A stretch of 64,000 nt of DNA from Dipteronia dyeriana (Eukaryota; Streptophyta; Magnoliopsida; Sapindales; Sapindaceae). Positions 1 to 12,455 of the stretch are shown one piece after another. The notes beneath the pieces are model-generated. The model was not told the DNA's origin, made no database searches, and saw only the letters and a program-made list of their open reading frames with translations. The stretch covers positions 21,857,791-21,921,790 of the forward strand of contig CM065301.1 in NCBI GenBank assembly GCA_032871835.1, written 5' to 3'. The stretch's first letter is position 1. The number at the start of each line of letters is the position of its first letter. The translations under genes and the position numbers were made by a program.

Positions 1-1638
1 CACTCATCTCTATCTCTAGGTTTTGAGTCTCGGTCATGGAACGGTGGATCATCCCTGTTTGGCCGTGAAGTTGAACCCTGCCATTCCCAGAGGAAGTCCA
101 TCACCTCCTTATGTTGCCTATCATGTTCCTCATTACTCTTTCTGAGATCCTCCCATGAAGCAGCAACAAAATCTTCCACAACTTGGATTCTACGGTCCAA
201 ACGGTCATGAAAGAAAATCGAAATTTTCAGTACCTAAACTTGTACAAGCATTTCAAATAAAATCGAACATAACAAGAAACTTGACGTACCTAGCGATCCC
301 TTCTAACGTCTCCTCCTGAAAAGTCTCCAATAGTATATCTACGTATCCTAAATCGAACCCGCTTCTGCCTCCGCTGTCTGCCACCACCTAACTTTGGCTC
401 TGAACCCTCCGATTGCATCTGTGGACTCCCACCAGCATACTCCGGCTATGAACCCTCTGTATCACTAGGTCCAACACTCATACACCCTTCGGAATCATGA
501 TCCGGTACCAAAACTTTGACAGCCTCGCCAGCCGTATACAGACTGCCCCCTCATTTATGCCCGCATAATACCGTGCACCCCTCTCAGCTACTGTGGGCAC
601 CAGTTTCATCCTTGTAAACATATGAAACTGTTGTTAGTCGGTTGTAATTGTAACAACGATAAACATTAACAAAGAAGATACTTACCCGTGCTGTGAATAT
701 CTTCAACAACTTATCTCATCTCGGTTGTTTGTTTAACTTCCACTTTATAATACAGGGAGACATGTCGGTAGTCCTCCGGGTCTCGAACTAGATGCCAAGC
801 TCTGGGATCACCTCGAAAGCAAATGTCTACATAAAAGATAAGTATGATAAGAATCCTTAAAATGTAGGACACAACAAAATAAATTAAATGTTGTAATTCA
901 AAATTCTTACCAACAAGGCGTGAGATGGACCGTAAATGTTGTAGGTCTCCAGCATGTGTATGTCAGCACCCTTTGCTTTCTGGCATCTCTCAAACCGCTC
1001 ATGTCGCCCGTCAAGTGCATGCTTGAATGAACATATGAAATGCTTGTACACGTGGGCATCCTCCACCAGCAGAAACTGTCAAACCGGAATCTTCACTCTC
1101 TCGTCCAACCCCATCAGTATCCAGTTCAATATATAGATGAGGCAGAGCTTCACGCCATCGTACAGCTGCTGAAATTCACTAAGGTTCAGAATAACTCTCA
1201 GCTCCTTGAACGAAACCTCATCTACACCAGCGAAGTACCGATGATGTATGCCATTGTCCATGCTATCATACAGGGTCTTGTCCGTTATGACTCCGAACCG
1301 CAATTCGAATATCAGACAGAATTCTACATTTGAGAACCTCACCTTATGATTCCCTAACATGAACCGTATCTCATCTTTCGGGCATTATGATGCAGCTCCA
1401 GTAAAAGCAGCCGATGGATAACACCACCCGAAAACTTCATCTGCCGATGCATTGCCATGAAATACCAGAAACAGGACTCCATGAACCGACGACGATCTTC
1501 AACATCAAATTCTTCAGGGACTCGGTTAAGAGCGTCTTCTGTACTGCCAAGGGCGTCAAAATAGTCGTGGCAAGTGAGTTTGCCCTCATACCTCTCTGCC
1601 TCTGGCGTTTTAAGCAATTCCTTCAACTGATACCTCAT
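1..1638 (-). pseudogene. DUF1985-domain gene of MULE A (Ulp1-type transposon gene), frameshifted, 5' part
   Basis: The minus-strand reading starts at ATG 1638-1636 and gives a protein with RYEGKLTCHDYFDALG, then FMESCFWYFMAMHRQMKFSG and IHRLLLLEL. After a frameshift near 1360-1380 it continues with GNHKVRFSNVEF, LIFELRFGV, LCLIYILNWILMGLDER and, after another frame change, YNIYGPSHALL (about 900-1075). These are the successive blocks of DUF1985, a domain found with Ulp1/C48 proteases in plant MULEs. Further down (about 600-480) VPTVAERGARYYAG matches the linker seen in B and C. The Ulp1 catalytic part would lie left of the window. At least two frame changes make this copy non-functional as read. 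The chosen ATG matches the position of the B and C starts. Confidence 0.72.
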
Positions 1639-1674
1639 TTGAAATTTCACAGAAACAATACATAAGTACACTTT

Positions 1675-2150
1675 AAAAAAGCTCGAGCCTATGAAAAAAA
1701 GATCAGGCCTTTGAAAAAAAAGATCCGAGATATGAACAGTCTCGGACACAATATAAAAAGTCTCGGATATAGTATAAAAAAGCTCGAGCCTTTGCAAAAA
1801 AAAGACAAGCCTCTGAAAAAAAAGTTCGGACCTTTGATACAAAAGCTCGGAGCTATGAATAGTCTCAGACAAAGTATAAAAAGTTTCAGACATAATATAA
1901 AAAAGCTCGAGACTATAAAAAAAGCTTGGGTTTTAACCACCCTAAATTTTAAAAAACAAAAAGCTCGGGCAAGCAAAAAAAAAAAAGCTCGGGGACGTTT
2001 ACAAAAAAAGCTCACAGCTTTTTCAAAAAAGCTCGGATAAACTAAACCTATTTTTCAAAACAAAAAAAAACTTGATTTTCTTTTCAAAAAGCTCAGCCTA
2101 GCACACAAAAAGCTCGGATCTAATTCAAAAAATCTCAGAAACCTAGAAAC
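1675..2150. repeat. Subterminal tandem array of MULE A (AAAAAGCTCGG units)
   Basis: About twenty degenerate units of roughly 18-22 bp, each with an A-run followed by GCTCGG or GCTCGAG (for example AAAAAAGCTCGAGCC). All point the same way on the plus strand. The array lies between the TIR and the ATG of the DUF1985 gene, the same place as the arrays of B and C. No stop interrupts several long stretches because units near 21 bp keep frame, so the long low-complexity open frames here are a by-product of the repeat. Confidence 0.85.
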
Positions 2151-2586
2151 TTATGTTCCTCAACAACTATTCAACCTCATTTCAAACGCTAACCTAACAT
2201 ACTTTCATTCTCAGATCTCCAATTCAACCATAATCTACAATTTAAATCAACAAAAAACAGATATAACATCCAATTCAACTTCCAAACAACAAAAACTATA
2301 ACAAAATCTAACTCAACTAGCCTCGATCGATTGTAAATATTCTCGTGAAGTCTCGAAATTCCATTGCTCTCCAACTTCAACTAACTTCACCATCAAAATC
2401 GTTGTTGGCGATTCACTTTCTGTCGATTAAACGCACTGTATTTTTTCTCTCTATTTGAAAACGACAACTCACTTTTGAGGGTATTTTGATCTGGTCACTT
2501 TAATCGGTGCCTTTAAACATAAAGTATTAATGTGGTGATATTTACACAACAGCCCCCTAAAATAGTATCATTAATTTTTTTAACCC

Positions 2587-2831
2587 AATTAGGGAGGTTG
2601 TTAGAGTAAATTTCGGTCAAATCTCCCTATTAATAGTCAAAGATGTATTTTTTTTTTCCTTATTGGTGACGCCCTTATGTAAATATGCTGTTATCGAAAA
2701 AAAAATCATTTTTAAAGGTGAGATTCCATTGAAACTTCAAGACTTAAAGTTGAAGTTTCAAAGAATTTGGTCACATGACCCATATTGGAGATTGATATCT
2801 TTGGGCAGAGGTTTCTAGACTATACTTTTTC
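2587..2831. other. Spacer between MULE A and MULE D, no gene seen
   Basis: 245 bases between two MULE ends. It contains a short inverted pair around GAAACTTCAAGACTTAAAGT / TTGAAGTTTCAAAG (2730-2765) and T- and A-runs. I see no coding signal and no second element end in it. Confidence 0.5.
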
Positions 2832-4436
2832 GGGCTCAAAAAATAAATAGCATTTTTTGGAGGTAGCATTTCAATACTGTCACTGCTTTAATAATTTATG
2901 TTTAAAATGCACCTATTATGGTGAACAGATAAAAATACCCTCAATAGTTGTTCCACATCATATTTCTTTAATTCATTTTACAATGATAGTTTTGAATTAA
3001 AGAGAGAAAATCTTGTTGAAACTCAGACAATCACTTGAACGACGACGGAGTGGCGCTAGGCAGACGCATTCGGGGGTCGAGCTCGAATATAATTACAAAA
3101 GGCTTAGAGCCTTTAGTAAAAGTCTCGAACCCAGTTAAAAAAAAGCTCGGGAACTTAGTAAAAAAGCTCGAACTCAGTAAAAAAAAGCTCGAGCAATTAG
3201 CAAAAAAGCTCGAGCTTTTTTTTAATTTGTTCGAGCTTTTTTACTAATTGTCCGAGCTTTTTTTTACTGGGTTCGAGCTTTTTTACTAAGTTCTCGGGTT
3301 TTTTTTTTTAACTTGACAAAAAGGCTCGAACACAGTAAAAAAAAAGCTCGGGAACTTAGCAAAAAAGCTCGAACCCATTAAAAACCTCGGACACTTGATA
3401 AAAAAGCTCGAACTCTTACCAAAAAAGCTCGAACTTTTTTTTAATGGGTTCGAGCTTTTTTGCAAAGTGCCTGAGCCTTTTTTTACTGGATTCGAGCTTT
3501 TTTACCAAGTGTCCGAGCTTTTTTTTAACTTGACAAAAAAACTCTAACCAAGTAAAAAAAAAAATCTCAGACATTTGGCAAAAAAACTCGAACCCATTAA
3601 AAAAAAGCTCAAACACTTGGTAAAAAAGCTTGAACCCATTAAAAAAAAAGTTCGAGCTTTTTTTGTAAGGGTTCGAGTTTTTTTGCCAAGTGCCCGAGCT
3701 TTTTTTTAACTTGGCAAAAAGGCTCGAACCAAGTAAAAAAAAGCTCGGGCACTTGGCAAAAAAACTCGAACATTTTAAAAAAAAGCTCACGCACTTGGTA
3801 AAAAAATTTGAACTCATTAAAAAAAAACTCAAGCTTTTTTGGTAATGGTTCGAGCTTTTTTGTCAAGTGTCCGAGTTTTTTTTTATTGGGTTCGATCTTT
3901 TTTACCAAGGGTTAAATTTTTTTTGGACCATATCAAAAAAGCTCGGAGACAAATCAAAAAAGCTCGGAAGAGTATAAAAAAATCTCGGAATCATATCAAA
4001 ATAGCTCGGACACTACTAAAAAAAGCTCGGAGTATTTAAAAAAAAGACTCGAACAGAATCTGGAGACTAAATGTTCATACATGTTCATACAAAGATTGAG
4101 ACAACATATCATAACTAATGGATACATTATTAAACCACACAGAAATATATGACAATATATAAATAAGGATTACAAATGTATGTTATTTTTTGTGCAGAAT
4201 CTGGAGAGAGACAAGTTTTTTGGAGAGAGAGATGAGTTGTAGATCGATTTTCAGACAACTATTTTAGAGAGATAGGGGAGTTATCGTTTTCAAAGTGTAG
4301 ATAGAAACACAATGAGAATAAAAAATAGATTATTAAAGGGTAATTTGGGTAGTTCACCATAATAGGTGTCTTTTAAATTTAAGTTATTAAAACGGTGACA
4401 TCATTAAAAAAAAATGACATATCTTACCATTTCCAC
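2832..4436. mobile_element. MULE D: 1.6-kb non-coding derivative of the Ulp1-MULE family
   Basis: The left end GGGCTCAAAAAATAAATAGC matches the Ulp1-gene ends of A, B and C. The right end, read inward on the minus strand, is GTGGAAATGGTAAGATATGT and matches the transposase ends of B and C. Both ends carry the inner block GGTGAACNNNTAAAAATACCC or its partner with TTTAAAATGCACCTATTATGG (2900-2935; complement at 4348-4380). The interior has no gene, only the foldback array described separately. Flanks ACTTTTTC (2824-2831) and ACTTTTAC (just inside or after the right end) could be a decayed target duplication, but the register is uncertain. It probably arose by loss of the coding region of a full element. 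Confidence 0.78.
3095..4060. repeat. Foldback array in MULE D: alternating sense and antisense AAAAAAGCTCGAAC blocks
   Basis: About 45 units of 18-22 bp. Blocks in the AAAAAAGCTCG direction (about 3100-3210, 3310-3430, 3530-3650, 3715-3830, 3925-4060) alternate with blocks in the CGAGCTTTTTT direction (about 3210-3310, 3430-3530, 3650-3715, 3830-3920). Neighbouring blocks pair closely. The stretch around 3665-3715 (TTTGCCAAGTGCCCGAGC and onwards) is matched almost base for base by the complement at 3710-3770. The higher-order period, one sense plus one antisense block, is roughly 190-220 bp. A single transcript through it would fold into successive long hairpins. Confidence 0.9.
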
Positions 4437-4594
4437 TTTTACTAACATGCAAGAGAAGAAACAAATTTGGACATTAGGATCTTTCTTAAAAATTTAGACT
4501 TCTTCTTTTACCTCAGCGACAACCGGATTTCATCCCATATAAACAAAAAGGAACCAAAGCTCAAGTTTGGATTTACTTTCTTGAAGAAAACAAG

Positions 4595-4745
4595 TTCACT
4601 GAAAGGAAGATCTTTTTCTTGATGATTTTCTTTGAGACTCGTCCTCTCCATGTTTATCATGACTAACTTTCCATCTTTAATATATGACAGAGGTTCCATT
4701 CGGTGTAGGCGTAGTTGCAATGAATTTGGTCGATAGACATTCATG
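4595..4745 (+). pseudogene. Gene X, copy 1: 3'-end remnant
   Basis: The stretch GAAGATCTTTTTCTTGATGA, then GACTCGTCCTCTCCATG, matches the 3' end of gene X copy 3 (DLFLDDF, then RPLHVF). It is followed by the same downstream sequence (TTCCATTCGGTGTAGG, 4694-4709) that occurs after the copy split by the LTR element at 20345. A one-base frame change after DLFLDDF and a stop after HVYHD show it is dead. The upstream part is missing. The edge of MULE D lies about 160 bases upstream. Confidence 0.55.
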
Positions 4746-5447
4746 AGTTATATATAATGATGACTTTTGAACATTCTTGAGACTATTCTACTTTATTTTA
4801 TGATGATTTCTTTTTTCATGTCTAGAAATTTTGTTTAGTCTTGTTTATTTTCTTATAAAATAAATAATTCTAATTTATTTTAGACTTCTATCTTGAATTG
4901 TTTCTTGCATTAGTCTTAGCTAGCATGCTTGATATTGTATTAACATTTCAAGTGTTAAGTGTAAGATTTTTACAAGAACAATATTATATTTCCTGCCTAC
5001 AAACCAATTATACAGTACTCTGTAAAAATATTCATTAGATCAATTACATAGAAGCTTTATGTGTTTCAAGAAGTATAGTAACTTGATTCAGCTTAATTAG
5101 AGAGTCATTCTTAGGTAATGAAAACGTCTTGAAATGGAGATATAATAGAGAAATATTGATTGAGAACTTAAAATCTTGATCATAATTTTGGAATTTTGAA
5201 TGATATTGATCATGCCATATATACACTATCGGCCTATGAAGACTTCCAAAGCTTGGATTAACATTTCTTGCATAGGTTTGATTAGAAAATATAAACTAAA
5301 TACAAGCTCATGCATTCGAATCGTCCCCACCACATGTAGTACATCAAAAAAAAATAAAAAAAAATGGACGGCTGAAAACGAAATAGACAAGTCCATTTAG
5401 TAGTAAATTAAGAAACCATCTCCTATTACAAGAAGTAAAACCTAAAC
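4746..5447 (+). other. Upstream region of gene X copy 2 (split from its gene by copia-1)
   Basis: No gene is seen here. The sequence is paralogous to the pieces 20400-20659, 28673-28970 and 38166-38290, which together form the upstream region of gene X copy 3. Shared stretches include TTTTACAAG..CAATA, GCCTACAAACCAATTAT, TTCATTAGATCAATTAC and AAATTAAGAAACCATCTCCT. Matching flanks show that the copia element at 5448 and MULEs B and C all landed in this duplicated promoter segment. Confidence 0.6.
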
Positions 5448-6080
5448 TGTAAATAATATTATATATAAACAAAACGAATTCGGATTACTGTTTACCATCG
5501 AAAATTCGAATTCTAGCGGAAGCAGGGATCGAACACCTGGAACTGAATCACCGGTCGGAAGACGATCACATCATCGGAAAGTCCCCTCTGATCACAATGC
5601 ATGTTACCCACACTTTGATTATAGATGAGAGAAAATTCTACAGATTTTCTCCACATCTCTCTTGTGTTTTTATTCTCTGTATTTTTGTGTTCTCTGTTGA
5701 ACACATGCACACAAGCATTATTTCATGCAATACTCTCTTGCACACACATATGCCTTTGCATTGCACAACACACACACAAGCTTTGCATTTTATAGACAAT
5801 GTTTTCCCATACACATATATAATGCTTAGACACAGCCACACACACATTCACGTTATTATGTGTGTCTTGTTATGTGTGTCTTAATCATTCTCTAACACTG
5901 ATGTATATATAGCATAAAACTGCTCATTGGGCTTGTGTTTGGGCTTTGCATATATGTCATAGGCATGGGCTTGAGCTTGGGTTTGGATTACATGGATTTT
6001 GGGCTCTCCATGTATTACTTGTGTTCTTGGCTCACTTGGGTTTATAATGGGTCTCTAACCCATACCCAAATATACTAACA
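5448..6080 (-). repeat. Copia-1 3' LTR
   Basis: 633 bp. It matches 13193-13822 along its whole length, with scattered substitutions and small indels, for example in the CA-rich stretch around 5745-5780. It is the 3' LTR because the polypurine tract GAGTGGGAGA (minus strand, 6081-6090) lies directly inside it. Confidence 0.9.
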
Positions 6081-6285
6081 TCTCCCACTCGCATAAGTGG
6101 GGCCAATATAGTTAAGTCACCACAAGCCCATCATAGGTGCAACCTTATTACAACATTTGTCACTCCCCAAATGGCATAAGATGTGATATATACAGAGGAG
6201 CCTTTAAAACATTTTAAACACAAGTATTATCATCATTATCAAAAGTGTTCATATGGGTAAATGCATCGTGTGACCTATGAACAAT

Positions 6286-6354
<69 letters not shown>
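6286..6354. repeat. (TA)n microsatellite
   Basis: About 34 uninterrupted TA units inside Copia-1. The apparent Tyr-Ile open frame through it is only the repeat. Confidence 0.95.
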
Positions 6355-6357
<3 letters not shown>

Positions 6358-7639
6358 GAGCTAACAATCTCAAATGTAAATTCTCTATTTACAAGAGATA
6401 ATTTTGTACATTATTGTATCCTAGATTTAATTTATAATTTTTATCAGTCTAAAGCATACTTGATCTCTCAAAAGCTATGCTTGACTTTATCACATTTCAT
6501 GTATTCACAATTGTAACAAATACAATTGGTCGACCGGTGAATACATAAGTCAAATAAAAATTCATTAAATCTTCCCATTTCATCTCTATCTCTCCGTCTC
6601 CAGAACAACTGCTACCCTAGACGTGCCCCATAGGCTGAATTATCATAGCCATAGAAATAACACGCTAAATGTGCTACCATTATCCCATCACTTCAAGATA
6701 AAGTGAATGGTCATAAGGACACTGTTTGAAGTTAACGTAAAACTTCAATGGAACTTACACAATGAGGAAACAGGGATTCATTTTCTCATTTTCTCATTTT
6801 CTCATTTTCTACATCGGTCACAAAGAGCACACGTGGTATGAAACACGTGTTACAGTGAATTTCATTCTAAATAAGAATGCATATGTCTTTATATTATTCA
6901 TTGTACAGATCTTAATCTAGCCACAACTCTTGTGACTAACCTGAGTTCTTAAAAGCTCGCCTCTCTCTGACGCCATATTAAGATCTCATATCTGGCTTGA
7001 ATCAGGTATCAATGATAGTGGAGTCTATCATGATCGGTTCTAAAATATATTAGTATATTTATTGTGAACCTTATCTTGACAAATTCAAGGCGACATATTC
7101 ATATATACTAGCTCCGCGAGAATATATCCTACATATTCTCTAATATATATATGTCTCATCTCAGCTTGCTATCTCAGCAACTGAGGCAATCGCATGTGTA
7201 AGAATGCTGGTCTCAACCTGACGACATATTTTTATTACATTATGTGTGTAAATATGCTAGTATTAACGGTAAATTCCCTTACTATTAAAGTTATATCATA
7301 ATCCTCTAAATCTAGGATTATATTGATATACATTTACCAATTTTTGTAGCATAATTTATATTGGGCCTTGTACATATCACAATGTACACTTATTAGTTAG
7401 TCGTACTTTCAAGGTATGTCATAATCCTCTTGACAACATCTCAGTAATCAAGGATTATATTGGTGTCCACTCACCAATATTACGACGTAACTAATGATAG
7501 ACTTTGTACATATAACAATGTATATGAGACTATGTATAGTACTAACATGAGGAACTTGTAATTAATAACTTGTAATTAATAACTTGATCATATAGAGTTT
7601 CAATGTAAACATTGAGGATAAGAGTTTGTAATTTCATAA

Positions 7640-8075
7640 TAGGAGTATCTATGAGCCTATAATTGCTCATTTCGAATCAACTATTACTCCTAATATATAT
7701 AAGCCACATTACTCATATAAAATCTCAAAGAAATTTGAGAATTACCATTTCATTATGGTTTTACAAACTCTTCATTATTTCTAACCAAGACATATAGTCC
7801 ACATATATAGATAATATAAAAATTATCCTTAACCTGTTTAGTGTACTTACCATGGCTATCTTTAGTCATCAGTAATCTATAAAACATTACAGCTTGATGA
7901 AATAAAAGATACCACTTTCTAGAGGATTGTTTCAAACCATACATTAATCAAGCAAACACACTTATGCGCTCTTGATCTTTTGAAACGAAAAATTTACAGG
8001 CAACTCCATGTAAATCTCTTCCTCTAGTTCTCTATCGAGAAGTACAATCATTACATCCATCTGATGTAATTTCAG
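7640..8075 (-). pseudogene. Copia-type reverse transcriptase remnant (Copia-1)
   Basis: The minus strand around 8060-7960 reads GELEEEIYMELPVNFSFQK in a neighbouring frame (REL-EEEIYMELP). From 7944 it reads MYGLKQSSRKWYLLFHQAV and then FYIIYICGLYVLVRNNEEFV. YGLKQ(A/S)SR.W is diagnostic of copia reverse transcriptase. The catalytic YVDD box, expected after it, is degraded to YICGLYV, and frames change between the blocks. Protease, integrase and RNase H could not be recognised in the rest of the 7-kb interior. Confidence 0.8.
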
Positions 8076-11000
8076 GTTCAAATATATGACTAGTGCTAAA
8101 ATAAGGCATATAGAATAAAACTTTACTTCCAAAGAATAAGTTTCTTCATTTGCGATTAATCACACCTTATACCTCTCATTAGTACTTTCAGCCTTACATA
8201 TGATATATATAGAATCCATACGTTCATAACGGTCTAATGACCAGGCGGTAAGTGAATCAAGTCCCGGACATGATCATTTACTATACTCCATCTCCCCTTC
8301 CATTGCTTTCATTCATATATTCACTTAGTAGATATAAGTGATAGCTCAATTCTAAAATCTTTGGCTCATCACTGTCAAGTGAAGTAATCATTAAAAAATT
8401 CCCTTTCAATCTCCGAAAGATGAAATGGGATAATTTGGTGATTATGTCCACGAGTTGGTAAATTATTACAGTGGCTGATTTAACAGCTGTTTCACTCCCA
8501 CTAATGATGAAAGATCCATGAGGATTTCTACTCCTACTAGGGTGTAGATTTCCACTTCCACTTCCACTAGGGATGAAAGATCCATTTAGAATTCCACTCC
8601 CACTAGGGATGGAGGATCAAGTTAAATTTTAATTTACCGCCACTCGCATATTAACACAGATCATCTAATTCTAAATTAGATATCTATATTAAATTCATTT
8701 CTACTAAGAAATTCATTTCTGCTAAGAAATTCATTCTCTAATAATGACATCTTGTGATTCAAATTCAGTCACACTTCTATCTAATTATACACCATCGTTT
8801 ATTTAATCCTTTGGAATGCACAGAGTATCAAATAATGATACAAATTCTCTTCTTGCATCCAATTTCTCATTTCTATAAGATGGATTATAAACATAATCTT
8901 CATACCCCTAGGGCTGTAGATTAGTCAGACCAAGCTACCTACCTGTTCAGAATTCATATGGTGTAGAAGTGTTTGATTAAAATGGAACATGATTAAGAAA
9001 GTCGGTAGCAATTATCATATCTTCTAGTAAGATACTAAATAATTCACATGCACCATCACAGACTTAACCATTTCCAACAGTATTTAATTCCTTATTTCCG
9101 CTACACAATTTGTTGCAAAATCCAAGGAATAAATAAATATCTTTTTTATATCTTTTTTATATCTTTCTTACTAAACAATTCCTTGAACTGTTCAGAAAGA
9201 TATTTACGTACTCGGTTTATTCTTTAAAACTCAAAAAGTTTATCATCTAATATGGTCCTCAACCAAACAATCTGAATGCCATCCAATGCTTTCGATTTAT
9301 GAGAGATCAAATAGATATGACCGAGACATCTAAAGATATTAATGAATGTAACTAGATATGAAATTTCAACCTAGTCTTTACACTCATTCAATCACAAATG
9401 TAATTATGAATTAGTTGCAATGGAATTCCTGATCTAGTTCCTTATTAAATGGTTTTCTAGTTGTTTTTCTTGCTAGATAATTTGCATGACCTTTAAGATA
9501 AATGAGTCAAATTAGTCCTACTTGACTGATATACTCATTTTATCTAGTTCAACATGACTTAATCTAGCATGCTAAAATATCCTCACCATTACCATTGTAA
9601 TGATTGAAAACAAACAAAATTATAACTGTCTCTACTGACGTATAATTCCATAAAACCATTAAATTATCAAGTACCATATGAATATAATTTTAGCAAATTA
9701 AATTCATATAACCATCATGATCATTAATGATAACCCGAATCAATGAGGATAACCTTGGACATTAAAACCCAGTTAGATCTCAAGTGTATATTAGAACATC
9801 ATGGAGTCTAAATTTAGGCTACCATGCAAACCCAGTTTGTAGGTATTTAACTCTAAAATTGTTCTAACACATATACATCTTGTCTCTTATAATCTAACTT
9901 TACTCAACTAATGATTTACAGTTTCTTATTGAATGGTATGTCTTTACTTATCCACCGTCCACAATAGATGAGATTCAAAAGAAAATACCTAACTAGAAAC
10001 TTAAGCATAACTTAACAAATTCTTAAGTTTGGGTTTTACTTTTTTCGACCCAACGCATTTATAAGTGAAAAAGACCCAGCTTGTCACAACGTCAACAAGC
10101 TATTTTAGTTGTGTTCTTCCTCAATTCATTATCCCTAAACTTCTTGCATATTCCGATCTAGGATTAAGTGGTTATGATTATATTCTCTTCTCCTTTTGGT
10201 AATAACTATTTCCACTAATATGCTCAAAACTAAAAGTTTTATGCAAGTTGGAATCTTTCATATAAATTGGCTAGAATCCTAAGCCGCCTTTAGGCGCTCA
10301 TTTTCTACTACTAAAATGACACGATTGAAACGTGCCATATTAATTTTATATATATTCCAACTATCAAAAGAGATCAGATCATTTAGTCGGTTTATCATGT
10401 TTTATATTCTTATTGGAGACTGCCACTAATTTTGGTGCTTCTTATAAGTACTATAAAACTTGATACCGTACATACTAAATTTTAGTACTCAAAATCTTAC
10501 TAAAAATTTCCCTTCAAGACAAAACTCTGAAAGGTAAACCACTTTACTAAAATCATATTGTACTTGTAAAACATACATGTGAAATTACTATTTAACTTAC
10601 TCCGCAACATGATGCGAGTAATTTAACTTATGGCTTGATAAGCCTTCACATCTTGTATGTCGAGCAATAAGTACTATGCCGAAGTTCAATCATGATTCAT
10701 GTTATAGTCTCAAGAGTTTCATACTCTTAAAATACACTAAATCTTTTCGTATCTATTCCCAAGATTACAAGACTTAGTTTATCGCAATCAAATTGGCCAC
10801 AATATTATAGATATATAATCTATATTTTATGCTAATCTATGTAGAGACATACAATCTACTATGCAAGCATATTAATTTTCAAAAATACACACATTTAATT
10901 TTGCTGCAAACGTTGACCGAACAAATGATGAAACAATTTAAGGAACAAAATCGAAAAAGTCATCAAAGCGTCTAATTACCATCCGTTTCCAAAAATTTAA

Positions 11001-11819
11001 TCATCATTAATTTAGTACTTTGCACAAAATTCTAATTCTAATATTGTACTCAACAATTTAGAATTCCTAAAACAAGTGATCATATAAATAACATAATAAT
11101 ACAATGCATGAGTCCCAACAAAATATTTTATGGGTCAAACCGTTTTTACTACAAAGTAAATAAACCAAAATTATTTACTATAGAACCGTTTATTAAAACC
11201 ACAGTATTTTCTCAAAATACGTGATTTTGCATGCTATTCATTCTATACGTTTCATATTTATATCGATCATCAATGAGAAAGACTCTCTGAGTCTTCACAA
11301 ATAATCTAATTGTCATTTTCTCAAAATATTTGATCATCTTTCGCGTGTGCAATAACTCATGTGCCTAGCTCTATGAATATTCATTGCGGATGTAGTAGAT
11401 CGCCTCACATTCCCAAGAATGTAACGCTTCTCTAAGATTTCTAGTTCACACACTATATGACCAAAATACATCGTGGTACCTTACTCTAGCTTTTTCAACC
11501 TTATAAATCTATTAACTCTTTGGGAAATTTCATTAAAAGACTATCTACTGCATCTCTCCACATAAAAGCACGAGTCATTGACTGCGGCTATATGTCATTA
11601 ATAAGATTTATGAAATCTTCTCCATTAAGACATATGAGATAATGCAGATTTATTCTAAAATTTTTCTAACTCATTTAGAAAAAATTGTCTTTTAATGACC
11701 TTATACATTTCCAATGTATATTCTAATCAAACGTCTTTTTCCTGATTGCATAATTAATTAGACGGAGAATTTTAAACGAAGGTCTTTCAATATACATAGC
11801 TCCTACTGAAGCTAAATTT
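8076..11819. other. Degenerate interior of Copia-1, no readable gene
   Basis: AT-rich sequence between the reverse-transcriptase remnant and the leader region. Position and strand make it the expected place of gag, protease and integrase of the minus-strand element, but I see only short open frames. A locally repeated tract near 8495-8615 (CTCCCACTAGGGATG and variants, three to four times) is the one small-scale structure noticed. Confidence 0.4.
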
Positions 11820-12440
11820 CGGTGGCCAATTTTTTTGTAGGAAAATTCCATGACCGTTAGAAAACAGTGCTAAAAGTCCTACTGGAAAAATTCACGGTGG
11901 CCGAAAATGCCACCGGAAACCATCATTGAAATCTGTATCGAAAACTGTTATCGAAAATCGTAACGGAGATCGACATCGAAAACCGTAACCAGAAACCGTC
12001 ACCAAAAATCATACTGGAAATTGTCATTAGAATCCAAACAAAAAATTGTCACTTGAATTCGTGCTTGAATCCGTCTTATTAAAAATCTCATCCGGAATTT
12101 ATAGGGCATTAATTCAGCTCCCATTAGAGTGAAACACATCGATGAAATTAATAAAAAAAAATTGAAATTTAAAAAAACTAAAAATAAAAATGTATTTTTT
12201 ATCACCGGAAAGCCGTCATCGGTCGCCGGAAAACCACTCATGATCGTCGGAAAATAACCTTTGGTCGCCGGGAAACATCACCGGAACTATTCATCGACCA
12301 TCAGAAAAGTCACCGGAAAACGTGCCGATCAGTGTACCGAAACCGGTCCGATCGGTGATGACATGGCACCGGTAACTGTTCCAAACGTCTAAAACCGTTG
12401 CCGGAAACTTCCCCGGTGGCCAGAAACCATCAACGGTTTC
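11820..12440. repeat. Degenerate CCGGAAA-type repeats in the Copia-1 leader region
   Basis: A run of loosely repeated 14-20-bp units with cores like CACCGGAAA, ATCGAAAAC and CGTCACC. It is clearly richer in G+C than the surroundings. On the minus strand it reads TTTCCGGTGAC over and over. It lies downstream of the 5' LTR in the element's transcription direction, where a leader or gag start would be. No protein is recognised. Confidence 0.55.
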
Positions 12441-12455
12441 CTTCGTCCACGTAAA

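Larger units (their letters stand above)
1..2586 (-). mobile_element. MULE A: right-hand part of an Ulp1/DUF1985-carrying Mutator-like element
   Basis: This is the right end of a Mutator-like element whose other end lies left of the window. Reading inward from the right edge (minus strand) the order is: a terminal segment beginning GGGTTAAAAAAATT, the conserved inner TIR block (GTTTAAAGGCACC near 2507-2522), an array of AAAAAGCTCGG units (about 1675-2150), then a DUF1985-type gene. This is the same order as the Ulp1-gene end of elements B and C. The terminal 90 bases align by eye with the left end of B (20660), the left end of D (2832) and the right end of C (38155). The left TIR is absent, so no target duplication can be tested. 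The transposase half is outside the window. Confidence 0.75.

Noticed and set aside
3416..3908. Overlapping KKLEPxKKK and FFxxSSxFF open frames in MULE D
   Set aside because: Low-complexity translation of the foldback array on both strands; no start context, no domain.
1675..4060. Possible CRISPR-like array (short repeats at regular spacing)
   Set aside because: Units are degenerate, contiguous and without unique spacers; eukaryotic genome context.
1..4436. A and D as one single MULE
   Set aside because: Two complete Ulp1-type ends (2586 and 2832) in opposite orientation separated by 245 bases mean two elements.
5597..5884. 95-codon His/Thr-rich frame in the Copia-1 LTR (also at 13369-13626)
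   Set aside because: Derived from the CA/TG-rich block of the LTR; frame not conserved between the two LTRs in a coding manner.
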